Part shown: positions 48,131 through 55,381 of the stretch, one piece after another
Numbering within the stretch: position 1 is the stretch's first letter
Layout of the letters: every line of letters starts with the position of its first letter
Source: JAQGMV01 sp035626595
Lineage (GTDB): Bacteria; Pseudomonadota; Gammaproteobacteria; Burkholderiales; SG8-41
DNA: 64,000 nucleotides
Direction: 5' to 3'
Assembly (NCBI GenBank): GCA_035626595.1
Contig: DASPNJ010000078.1
Coordinates: 40,674 to 104,673, forward strand
Program-made: the position numbers and the translations under genes
Notes under the pieces: generated by a model
What the model was told of the DNA's origin: nothing
Database searches by the model: none
The model's input: the letters and a program-made list of their open reading frames with translations, nothing else

Positions 48131-49017
48131 CAGGCGACCGGATTGGACAGCGTGCCGATGGGCTCGATCGTGATGTCCACCACGTCGCCGGGCTTCAGAA
48201 ATTTCGGCGGCTCGAAGCCGATGCCGACGCCGGCGCACGTGCCGGTCGCGATGAGATCGCCCGGCTCGAGCGTCATCACCTTCGACAGTGTTTCGATGAG
48301 CGCGGGAATGTCGAAAATGAGCTGGCTCACGTACGCATCCTGGCGCACTTCCCCGTTCACCTTCGTCAGCAGCCGCAGCTGCGTCACGTCCTCGATCTCG
48401 TCCGCCGTGACGATGCACGGCCCCATCGGACAGAAACCGTCCGGGCTTTTGCCGAGGAACCACTGCTTGTGCCGGTTCTGGAGCGTGCGTGCCGTCACGT
48501 CGTTCACGATCGTGTAGCCGTAGACGTGGGCGTAGGCGTCTTTCTGCGCGATGTTGCGGCCACCCGCGCCGATCACCACGCATAGCTCGCCTTCGTAATC
48601 GGTCGAGTCGGTGTAGTCGTTCATGCTCGGGATCGGCTCGTTCGGCCCGATCACCGAGTTCGGCCACTTCGTGAACATGATCGGGACTTCGGGTATCGCG
48701 TCCTTGCCGGCGCTCGCGTCGAAGCCGCTGGCGTGGAATTCGCGCGCGTGATCGTGATAGTTCTTGCCCACGCACAGGATGTTCTTCGCCGGCCGCGGAA
48801 AAGGGGCGTGGATCCTGACGCTGGAGGCTGCAATTCGCGCCTCCCCGCTCTTCACCGCGCGGCGCGCGCGCGAGAGCCCGTTCTTGCCGAGCGCGACGAA
48901 TTGGGTCATGTCGCGCGGCAGCCGGCTCATCGCCGTGAGATCGACGATCGTGTCCGACGCGGCGTCGTGAACGCCGACACGCATGCCTGCGGCGTCGGAA
49001 AACGTCACCAGTCGCAT
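48130..49017 (-). CDS. Fumarylacetoacetate hydrolase family protein, first copy
   Basis: A 295-aa enzyme starting MRLVTFSDAAGMRVGVHD. The FAH core is KNILCVGKNYHDHAREFHAS, SVIGPNEPIPSMNDY, STDYEGELCVVIGAGGRNIA (metal-ligand Glu residues), YGYTIVNDVTARTLQ and GDLIATGTCAGVGIGFEP. It resembles ureidoglycolate-lyase-like and acylpyruvate-hydrolase-like members. The upstream frame to 49182 is non-conserved, and SGEE-like AAGGAAGAAAAA before the ATG can serve as binding site. It is the first gene of the five-gene operon. Confidence 0.9.
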   Translation of the reverse strand: MRLVTFSDAAGMRVGVHDAASDTIVDLTAMSRLPRDMTQFVALGKNGLSRARRAVKSGEARIAASSVRIHAPFPRPAKNILCVGKNYHDHAREFHASGFDASAGKDAIPEVPIMFTKWPNSVIGPNEPIPSMNDYTDSTDYEGELCVVIGAGGRNIAQKDAYAHVYGYTIVNDVTARTLQNRHKQWFLGKSPDGFCPMGPCIVTADEIEDVTQLRLLTKVNGEVRQDAYVSQLIFDIPALIETLSKVMTLEPGDLIATGTCAGVGIGFEPPKFLKPGDVVDITIEPIGTLSNPVA

Positions 49018-49108
49018 TTTTTCTTCCTTGGATTTCGCGTGCGAACGGCCTCGTCCGTGCGCACGCCCATTGGGTGCTGCCGAGTATGCTGGCGCGGATG
49101 CGGCGGCG

Positions 49109-50446
49109 TCAATTCCGCTCTCGCGCGCGCCGCTCGTGCGCACGTCCGAGCGCGAGCGCAAGCGCGAGCCAGCCGATCGCAACGGGAACCGTCACCGCGG
49201 ATATCGTCTGCAGCTCGAGCCCCGCGGCACGCAGCGTGTTGAAGAGCCACCCGCTCGCGGCATCGCCGCCGCGGAACACGACGCCGTCGATCAGATATTT
49301 CGCCTTGTACTTTTCTTCGCGCGCAGCCACCGTGAAGAGCACCTCGCGCGCCGGATTCGAGATCGCGAAGTTCGCCGTGCGCTGGATCGCCTGGAATGCG
49401 ATCACGAGCGCGAGCGCGGGACTCGCCGCGAGCGCGGCGAACCCGGCGGCGAACACGAGCGGCAGAAACGCGGCCGCGGCGCCGGCGCCGAAGCGCGTCA
49501 TGAGCCGTCCCGTCGCCACCGTCTGCACCACGATCGTGAGCACGCCCGCGGCGAAATCGATCGATGCGAAGATGCGCGTGCGCACGGCAGGGTCGTCCGA
49601 GGCCGCGGCGACGATGTTCGCCTGCTGGAAATACAGGACCGTGCCTGCAAGCGAGAGGAGCAGCACCCACAGCGCGATGCCCGCGAGATACGGCGAGCGC
49701 AGCAGCAGCGCGAATCCGGCGAGAGCGCCGCCGCCAAGCGGTGCTTGCGCCGCAGGCGGTGCGCCGCCGGCGGGCGCTTCGCGCGGCGCGGAGCGCTCCA
49801 ACCGCGACGCACACCACACCGCCGCCTCCAGCAGCAGCGCCGCGACCACCAGCAGGTTCACGGGTCCGAGCGGCCCGGCAAGGACAATCGTCAGGCCGGG
49901 CCCGGCGAGGGCGCCGGCCGAGCCGCCCGCGGCGATGAAGCCGAAGAGGCGCTTCCCCTGCTCGCTTCGGAAGAGATCGGCCATGAACGACCAGAACACG
50001 GAAACAGCGAACAGGTTGAACACGCTGATCCACACGAAGAACACGCGCGCGACGTGCTCGCGCGCGATGTCGAACGTGAGCAGCGCCCAGAACACCGCAA
50101 TGTTGAGCACGAAGAAGTGATAGACCAGCGGGATGAAGCGCCGCCGCGGCAGCCGCGCGACGAGCGCGCCGAAGATCGGCACCGCGGCCAGCATCACGAC
50201 GAACGTCGCGGTGAACAGCCAGTGCAGGTTGCGAACGCCGCCGGCGACGCCCATTTCGTCGCGCAGCGGGCGCAGCACGTAATAGCTCGCGAGCAGGCAG
50301 AAGAAGTAGGCGAACGACCAGAGCAGCGCGCGCATCTCGTCGGCGCGCACCGCCACGAGGCGACGCAGCAGGCGTTCGGGAAGAATCGGAATCGCAGGAG
50401 GGGGAGCGGGTGTCACATTGTGGAGCAGCGGGCGCCGCACTGGCAA
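49109..50446 (-). CDS. MFS/NTT-like membrane transporter
   Basis: A polytopic protein of about 440 aa with 11-12 helices. SFAYFFCLLASYYVLRPLRD then EMGVAGGVRNLHWLFTATFV and FWSFMADLFRSEQGKRLFGF resemble bacterial members grouped with the ATP/ADP translocase superfamily (COG3202) and MFS. These free-living-bacterium proteins have unknown substrates; nucleotide transport should not be assumed. The open frame begins at a TTG (50446); GTG 50416 is an alternative, and no good ribosome binding site settles the choice. Confidence 0.75.
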   Translation of the reverse strand: MPVRRPLLHNVTPAPPPAIPILPERLLRRLVAVRADEMRALLWSFAYFFCLLASYYVLRPLRDEMGVAGGVRNLHWLFTATFVVMLAAVPIFGALVARLPRRRFIPLVYHFFVLNIAVFWALLTFDIAREHVARVFFVWISVFNLFAVSVFWSFMADLFRSEQGKRLFGFIAAGGSAGALAGPGLTIVLAGPLGPVNLLVVAALLLEAAVWCASRLERSAPREAPAGGAPPAAQAPLGGGALAGFALLLRSPYLAGIALWVLLLSLAGTVLYFQQANIVAAASDDPAVRTRIFASIDFAAGVLTIVVQTVATGRLMTRFGAGAAAAFLPLVFAAGFAALAASPALALVIAFQAIQRTANFAISNPAREVLFTVAAREEKYKAKYLIDGVVFRGGDAASGWLFNTLRAAGLELQTISAVTVPVAIGWLALALALGRAHERRARERN

Positions 50447-50578
50447 CGCGTCAAGCTTGTGCGCAGACCGCGCTCCAATGTAGATTACGTAAGACCCGGC
50501 GGCGGCGCTCGATGCGCCTCACGCACACAAACAGAAACTGACCGCATCCCCGCGGTTCGTATTAGAGGAGAGGACGAA

Positions 50579-51145
50579 ATGAAAAAGACGCTGTACTGTT
50601 TTGCCGCGCTGGCGCTCGCCGGCTGTGCCGCAACCTCGGAGACGGGGTCGATGTCGGCGGAAGAGCTGGGAACGTGCCTTCAGCCCAACCGGCGCGTGGT
50701 CGTGGAAGTGAACGGCCGCACCATCAAGCCGCCCGCGAAGAAACCGGAGGCGAAGCCCGAGGCGAAACCCGAGGCCGCGAAGCCCGAGGCCGCCAAACCC
50801 GAAGCGAAGAAGCCGAAGCCCCAGTACGCGCAGTTCGAGCAGAAGACCTACGTGCAGGGCAACAGCGCGTTCGATCCGGGCAGCGCGACGCTCAAGGAAG
50901 CGGGCATGAAGGAGCTCGACCGCATGATCGCGAACGTGCAGAAGCGCAAGGTCATGGTCGGCGCGATCATCATCTCCGGCCACACCGATCGTCTGGAAGC
51001 GCAGGCCGGCAACAAGGAGCTCTCGGAGCAGCGCGCGAAAGCGGTGAAGGACTACCTCGCGTCCAAGGGCCTCGACGAGAAGCTCATGTTCTGGGAAGGC
51101 AAGGCTGACCGCGAGCCGGTGCCGGTCACGAAGTTCTGCTCGTAA
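50579..51145 (+). CDS. OmpA-domain-like lipoprotein with KPEA repeats
   Basis: A 188-aa protein after AGAGGAGAGGACGAA. The lipobox is LALAGC. A linker of KPEA/KPEAK repeats (residues about 58-82) is followed by an OmpA-C-like domain: YVQGNSAFDPGSATLKEAGM, ELDRMIANVQKRKV, ISGHTDRLEAQAGNKELSEQ and RAKAVKDYLASKGLDE. OmpA domains bind peptidoglycan diaminopimelate, so it probably links the outer membrane to the wall. It may be a porin-less relative of OmpA/Pal. A bidirectional terminator follows. Confidence 0.85.
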   Translation: MKKTLYCFAALALAGCAATSETGSMSAEELGTCLQPNRRVVVEVNGRTIKPPAKKPEAKPEAKPEAAKPEAAKPEAKKPKPQYAQFEQKTYVQGNSAFDPGSATLKEAGMKELDRMIANVQKRKVMVGAIIISGHTDRLEAQAGNKELSEQRAKAVKDYLASKGLDEKLMFWEGKADREPVPVTKFCS

Positions 51146-51233
51146 CCGCACGGCAGCAGAAAAACGTACGACGCGCCGGCGTTACCAGCGCCGGCGCAAG
51201 AAATCGCTGAGCGCGGCACTCCCGCGTTGGTTC

Positions 51234-51271
51234 AAATAAAAAGGGCGCGGATCTCCGCGCCCTTTTTATTT
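51234..51271. terminator. Bidirectional rho-independent terminator
   Basis: AAATAAAAAGGGCGCGGA-TC-TCCGCGCCCTTTTTATTT is a perfect 18-bp inverted repeat with A and T tracts on both sides. It serves the OmpA-like gene on the plus strand and the 49-aa peptide gene on the minus strand. Confidence 0.95.
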
Positions 51272-51283
51272 GAAGCGTGCTGC

Positions 51284-51433
51284 TTACTTCTCTTTCTTCT
51301 TGCCTTCGCCTTTTTTCTTCTTGGCTTCGTCCTTCTTGGACATCTCGTCGCCTTTCTTCATTTCACCGGCATACGCGCTGGCGAACGTCAGCGACAGCAG
51401 TGCAGCAAAAACGGCAGCGAACAGCTTCTTCAT
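51284..51433 (-). CDS. 49-aa exported lysine-rich peptide
   Basis: The signal peptide (FAAVFAALLSLTFASAYA) is followed by a very basic mature part of about 26 residues: GEMKKGDEMSKKDEAKKKKG then EGKKKEK. The ATG at 51433 lies behind GGGAGGCAAACC, a good ribosome binding site, and the gene ends at a strong terminator, so expression is plausible. The family is unknown; short Lys-rich exported proteins could bind anionic polymers. Confidence 0.68.
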   Translation of the reverse strand: MKKLFAAVFAALLSLTFASAYAGEMKKGDEMSKKDEAKKKKGEGKKKEK

Positions 51434-51518
51434 GGTTTGCCTCCCTCGTTGAATTTACGGCTCCTGGGCCGCGCGTGAAGACTACCATCGGGGGCCCGGT
51501 GGCAACAACTCTCCCGCC

Positions 51519-52277
51519 CTAGGAGCCGCTGTACCAGTTGTAGCCCTGGTCCTCCCAATAGCCACCGGGGTTCTCGTTGGTCACGTACAGAGCCATGATG
51601 TGCTTGGGATTCTTGAATCCGAGCTTGGTCGGCATCCGCAGCTTCATGGGAAAGCCGTATTCCCGGGGCAGTATCTGGTCCGCGAAGCGCAGTGTGAGCT
51701 GGGTCTGCGGGTGCAATGCCGTCGGCATGTCGATGCTGGTGTAATAATCGTCCGCGCATTTGAAGCCGACGTACCGGGCGGTGGTGTCGGCCCCGATCAG
51801 CCGCAGGAAATCGCTGAAGCGCACGCCGCTCCACTTCCCGATCGCGCTCCAGCCCTCGACGCAGATGTGACGGGTGATCTGCGAGGTCTGGGGCAGCGCG
51901 TAGAGCTCGGGCAGCGTCCACGCCTTCTTCTCCCGCACCAGACCCGAGATCTCGAGCTTGTAACCGGCGCCGTCGACCGACGGCACTTCGTTGATGCCGT
52001 AGAACGCGTTGAATGGAAAAGGCCGGGTGATCCGGCTCTCCGGGAATTCCGGCGCAAGCCGGTTCGGATCGAACAGCCAGTCCTGCACGCGGTCGTTCCA
52101 CCGCGACATCGCCCAGAGCACCTGCTGCACCGACTCCTGGTTGGTGAGGTCGCAGCCGGCGAGCAGCGTCAGCGCACCCATGCTCAAGCCGCGCTTCAGA
52201 AACAGTCGTCGCTCCAGCTTCGCGATATCGCGCCGCGGGAAATCGTCCAGGCTCGACGCCATCGTCTTGCGTTTCAT
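51519..52277 (-). CDS. Tat-exported molybdopterin oxidoreductase, sulfite-oxidase/MsrP-like
   Basis: A 252-aa protein with a twin-arginine signal (ERRLFLKRGLSMGALTLLAG), ending in LLAGC. The SUOX domain follows: ITRPFPFNAFYGINEVP, ISGLVREKKAWTLPELYALP, RHICVEGWSAIGKWSGVRFS with C139 as the likely molybdenum ligand, FKCADDYYTSIDMPTA and PREYGFPMKLRMPTKLGFKN. MsrP/YedY-type enzymes reduce or oxidise sulfur or N-oxide compounds in the periplasm with a membrane cytochrome partner, here the b-type cytochrome that overlaps its start (ATGA). It is shorter than E. coli MsrP. Confidence 0.88.
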   Translation of the reverse strand: MKRKTMASSLDDFPRRDIAKLERRLFLKRGLSMGALTLLAGCDLTNQESVQQVLWAMSRWNDRVQDWLFDPNRLAPEFPESRITRPFPFNAFYGINEVPSVDGAGYKLEISGLVREKKAWTLPELYALPQTSQITRHICVEGWSAIGKWSGVRFSDFLRLIGADTTARYVGFKCADDYYTSIDMPTALHPQTQLTLRFADQILPREYGFPMKLRMPTKLGFKNPKHIMALYVTNENPGGYWEDQGYNWYSGS

Positions 52278-52909
52278 GCCGCCACCTTCGTTCTGATGCG
52301 TCCGGTAAACATCGACGGGAACGTGCGCGGCACCAGCGCCACCATCGCGACGTGCACGAGCACGAACAGGACCACGCCGGCCATCGCGAAGAAATGCACG
52401 TAGCGCGCGCCCTCGTAATCGCCCATCACCAGGCCGAGCGTCTGGAACTGGACCGGCTTCCAGAGCACGAGGCCGGAGAGGATGAGGACGGCGAGCAGCG
52501 CGATGACGCCGAGGTACGCCGCGCGCTGCGCGGCGTTGTACACGGAGAGGTCGGCGTGCGCGAGCCTGCCCCGGAGCGCAGCGCGCAGATCTCGCGCCAC
52601 CGCGACCGGCGAAAGCGGCAGGAGCTTGCGGGCGAAGTGACCCGAGACGATGCCGTAACCGACGTAAACGACGCCGTTCAGCGCGAGCAGCCACATCGCC
52701 GCGAAGTGCCACTGCAGCGCACCCGCGAGCCAGCCGCCGAGCGTAAGCCCGTCGGGAAACTTGAAGCCGAGGAACGCATCCGCGTTGTAGATGCGCCAGC
52801 CCGAGGCGACCATGATCAGAATGGCGAACGCGTTCACCCAGTGCGTGATGCGCACCGTGAGCGGGTGCACCTTCACGAGCGTTTCAGATGCACGATCGGC
52901 AGCGGCCAT
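52274..52909 (-). CDS. b-type cytochrome membrane subunit (cytochrome b561/Ni-Fe hydrogenase type)
   Basis: A 211-aa protein with four helices. VHPLTVRITHWVNAFAILIM gives the N-terminal heme histidines; LQWHFAAMWLLALNGVVYVG and RYVHFFAMAGVVLFVLVHVA hold the others. This matches the cytochrome b561/b6-like domain that passes quinol electrons to periplasmic partners. It starts after GGGAGAAGGCG, 74 nt downstream of the UGSC selenoprotein gene, and overlaps the molybdoenzyme gene by ATGA. The two should form one membrane redox unit. Confidence 0.88.
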   Translation of the reverse strand: MAAADRASETLVKVHPLTVRITHWVNAFAILIMVASGWRIYNADAFLGFKFPDGLTLGGWLAGALQWHFAAMWLLALNGVVYVGYGIVSGHFARKLLPLSPVAVARDLRAALRGRLAHADLSVYNAAQRAAYLGVIALLAVLILSGLVLWKPVQFQTLGLVMGDYEGARYVHFFAMAGVVLFVLVHVAMVALVPRTFPSMFTGRIRTKVAA

Positions 52910-52983
52910 CGCCTTCTCCCTGAAGCTTTTCCGAGCTTACCGCTGCTTCGTCGCCCGGGCCGCGGCAACCTTACGGCCGCCGC

Positions 52984-53499
52984 TCATGCGCTTTGCAGAA
53001 GCTTCAGCGTCGAATCGACGGCGCCGTCGGCGATGCGGGCGAGCTCCTCGCGCGTGCGGTTCTGTATCGGGTGCGGCACGTACACGACCGCGGGATCGAA
53101 ACCCATTGCGGTGGACTGCACCTCGACCGCATCGGTGAAGCCCGTCGTCACGATCGAAACGCCGGGTATGCCCCTGCCATCGAGATTCATGAGGTCGTGC
53201 AGACTGCACGACGTGCACGAGCCTCAATCGGAGAGCGCGATGACGACGGCGTCGGCCTCGCCGACCACCTGGTCGATGACGGCGGCCGGCGCGACCTTGG
53301 CGTTCGTCGGCTTCGCGTAACGTCGGGTTTTGAGCCCGCGCTCGGCGAGGCGCTTCTCGAGCTGGTCGAGAAACTCGTCGCTGCGCGTCTTGCCGATGTC
53401 GAAGAGCCCGATCGTGAGATCGTCGAGCGATGCCCGCGGCTTCGTGCGCGGGCGCTTGATCGCCGACGTCTCGGCGGTGGGATCACGTAACCACGTCAT
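52984..53499 (-). CDS. UGSC-family selenoprotein, in-frame UGA read as selenocysteine
   Basis: A 171-aa protein if the TGA at 53224-53226 is read as selenocysteine (U92). Around it the frame reads VVIALSD-U-GSC-TSCSLHDLMNLD, giving the exact U-G-S-C signature that names this (seleno)protein family, plus a further TSC. The upstream half (LTIGLFDIGKTRSDEFLDQL) and downstream half (GVSIVTTGFTDAVEVQSTAM, DPAVVYVPHPIQNRTREEL) read as one continuous alpha/beta domain. A SECIS-like hairpin follows at the expected distance. The start overlaps the upstream gene's stop (ATGA). The final stop is also TGA. Cellular role unknown, presumably thiol/selenol redox. No sel genes lie in this window. Confidence 0.85.
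53187..53226 (-). promoter_or_regulatory. Bacterial SECIS element of the UGSC gene
   Basis: Directly after the UGA, the mRNA forms UCGUGCA-GUC-UGCACGA, a perfect 7-bp upper stem, with UGAGG/CCUCA closing the base and a one-sided internal bulge. The apical UGCAGUCUGCA nearly repeats the UGCAGGUCUGCA of E. coli fdhF, and its GUC lies the same 22-24 nt after the U of the UGA. This is the position and loop that SelB recognises. Confidence 0.82.
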
Positions 53500-54947
53500 G
53501 GTCTGACCTCCCTGGTAACGGGTTGAAGCTCGGTGCGGTTGCGTCCGGCGAGCCAGCCGGGAAGGACCGCGGAGAAGAGCCCCGCTGCGCCTCCGGCGCG
53601 CACGACGAGCAATCCGTCTTCGTGGAATTTCGGCACCGGCTCGGCCGCACGCGCCTGCGGCACGCCCTCACCGACGCCATCGAGGCCCGCGACGATCTCG
53701 GCGCCGGGCCGGATCGTCGCCTCGTACAGCGCGCGCTCGATGTCTTTGCGGCGCCATCCGGCTTCCTTGTAGATGCGCCAGTGCTCCGGCGAGAGCACGA
53801 CCACCGCGCGTGCGGACTGCACGAGCCGCGGGTGCCCGATTTTCACGAGCGACAGGCCGAACGAGCGCGACAGTCCTTCCGGCGTTCGCGTCTTCTGATC
53901 GACGAACGCTTCGACGCCGTGTCCCTGGAAAAGCGTCACCGTGGACGCGCCGGCCGCGAATCCGCGTGCAACCGACAGCGGCTCCCAATCCGGATCGGAT
54001 TCGTCTTCGGCGAAGCACAGCGTGAACTTGCTGGGCGCGCCGAGCGTCGCGCGATCGGCTTCGCCGGGACGCCCGCCGCCGACATTGCGCACGATCAGGT
54101 TGAGCGCGCGGCCGATCGTCGCGTTGGCGCGGTTGCCCTGCCCCAGCGCGTTGATGCCCGAGTTCATGCCGATGCGCTTCGCGACCGGACCGTTGACGAT
54201 GATGACCGGGCTGGAGAAGTACGTGGTCGCGAGCACCCCGTGCAGCGTGAACACCGGTTCGAGCGCGGCTTCGAGCGCCGCGATCAGCACCGGCATGTAC
54301 TCCGGCCGGCATCCGGCGAGCACCGCGTTGATCGCGGCTTTCTCGACGGTGCACGGCGCCAGGTACGGCGGAATCTGCCCGATCACCTCATCGGGTGCGC
54401 GCGTCGTTCCCGCGAGCATCGCGAGCACCCGCTCGTCCGTCGGCGGTGTGACCGGCAGACCGTCGCTCCAGCCGCGTTCGAAGCACGCTTCGATCGGATC
54501 GGCGTGATCGGCAATCTCGATCTTGCGCGCATTGAGCCTGCCACCCTTGTGTTTCGCTTCCAGCCGCTCGGCCACCCCGGGCTCGAGTGAGCGCGAACCT
54601 CACCCCGGGCGCAGCGCCGGGAGATCCTGCCCGAGCTCAGCGACGCCGGTCAGCGCGCGCCAGCCGCTGCGGTCCCAGCCGACCACGCGCTCGACCTCGC
54701 GGCCGCCGGACAGCCTGATCAGGGTGGGCGTCGCTTCGATGCCGTTCAGCCACGAATGGTCGAGCTCACGATCGTCGATCACGCGCCCGACACCCGCCGG
54801 AAAAGCCGGATCGTCCTGCGTGACCACGAAAAAGTCGGGCACGGCCCGTGCAACTTCGCGCAACTGCGGCTCGATCAGCGTGCACGTCGGGCACGCGCGC
54901 TTCACAAACGCGATGAGGCCGTCGGACGGCAGGGCGGGGGCGGTCAT
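53496..54947 (-). CDS. Thioredoxin-like selenoprotein fused to a large C-terminal domain, in-frame UGA
   Basis: A 483-aa product if the TGA at 54600-54602 is read through (U116). Residues 1-115 are thioredoxin-like: FVKRACPTCTLIEPQLREVA has a C-P-T-C pair (C19, C22), and IEATPTLIRLSGG has the cis-Pro. The frame continues across the UGA as LRPG-U-GSRSLEPGVAERLE into a 365-residue domain (CFERGWSDGLPVTPPTDERV, NSGINALGQGNRANATIGRA, GGRPGEADRATLGAPSKFTL). The GTG at 54575, the only start candidate for a separate second protein, lacks a ribosome binding site. A hairpin follows the UGA. Overlap with the UGSC gene (ATGA) supports a shared selenoprotein operon. Confidence 0.75.
54565..54602 (-). promoter_or_regulatory. 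Candidate SECIS element of the thioredoxin-like gene
   Basis: After the UGA, CGCUC/GAGCG (5 bp) encloses GCC-CGGGGU-GGC. The hexaloop, containing GGU, lies 23-28 nt after the U of the UGA, the usual SECIS distance. It is less like fdhF than the UGSC element, so support is weaker. Confidence 0.5.
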
Positions 54948-54996
54948 GATGATGGAGGCTTCGCAACCGAAGAGGGAATTGTTAGTCTAACCGAAC

Positions 54997-55311
54997 ATGA
55001 AACGCCTGCTCGCTCACGGAGTTACCGCTGCCCTCGTCCTGATCGTGCAGGGCTGCGCGAGCGGCCAATGGACGAAGCCCGGCGCCGACGCAGCCATGGT
55101 CAACCGCGAGATGGAGGAGTGCCGCAAGCTCGCGCTGAGCCGCGCCACGGCGCCGGTCGCGCCGGCCGGCAGCCCGGCTGCACGCACCGATGGCGGGCGC
55201 GTCGGCGCGCTCACGCCCGCGGTCGGCTCGAACGAGCGCTTCGTGAACGAGCACGAAGACATCCGCCGCTGCATGATTCAACGGGGTTATGCGTTACAGC
55301 GGTTGCCGTAA
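54997..55311 (+). CDS. Small lipoprotein
   Basis: A 104-aa protein. The lipobox is VLIVQGC. The mature part has WTKPGADAAMVNREMEECRK and NEHEDIRRCMIQRGYALQRL, with two further cysteines. The pattern (W-x-K-x-G ... C-x4-A ... C-M-x-x-x-G-Y) recalls small Gram-negative lipoproteins of unknown role. It is divergent from the selenoprotein operon, 49 nt from its start, so their control regions overlap. Confidence 0.65.
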   Translation: MKRLLAHGVTAALVLIVQGCASGQWTKPGADAAMVNREMEECRKLALSRATAPVAPAGSPAARTDGGRVGALTPAVGSNERFVNEHEDIRRCMIQRGYALQRLP

Positions 55312-55325
55312 CGCATGACCCCGCA

Positions 55326-55348
55326 GAGGGAAACCCATGGTTTCCCTC
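55326..55348. repeat. Perfect hairpin after the small lipoprotein gene
   Basis: GAGGGAAACC-CAT-GGTTTCCCTC, a perfect 10-bp stem, then CCGTTACCTCCCTTCCTT. A related but less perfect unit (AGGGGAAACC-GA-GGTTTTCCT then CCGAAACCTCCTTTCCT) lies at 57405-57442, so this is a small repeat type. It may end transcription, but no T run follows. Confidence 0.55.
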
Positions 55349-55381
55349 CGTTACCTCCCTTCCTTGGATTAATATGCGCGG

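Noticed and set aside
49109..50446. ATP/ADP translocase of an intracellular parasite
   Set aside because: The resemblance is to the broader superfamily only; nothing else in the window suggests an intracellular lifestyle.
48983..50578. Long plus-strand extension upstream of the OmpA-like lipoprotein
   Set aside because: It is antisense to the MFS/NTT-like transporter; the real start has a ribosome binding site and lipoprotein signal at 50579.
53224..53226. TGA splitting the UGSC gene as a nonsense mutation or sequencing error
   Set aside because: The codon sits exactly at the Sec position of the family motif and is followed by a well-formed SECIS hairpin; both halves are intact and in the same frame.
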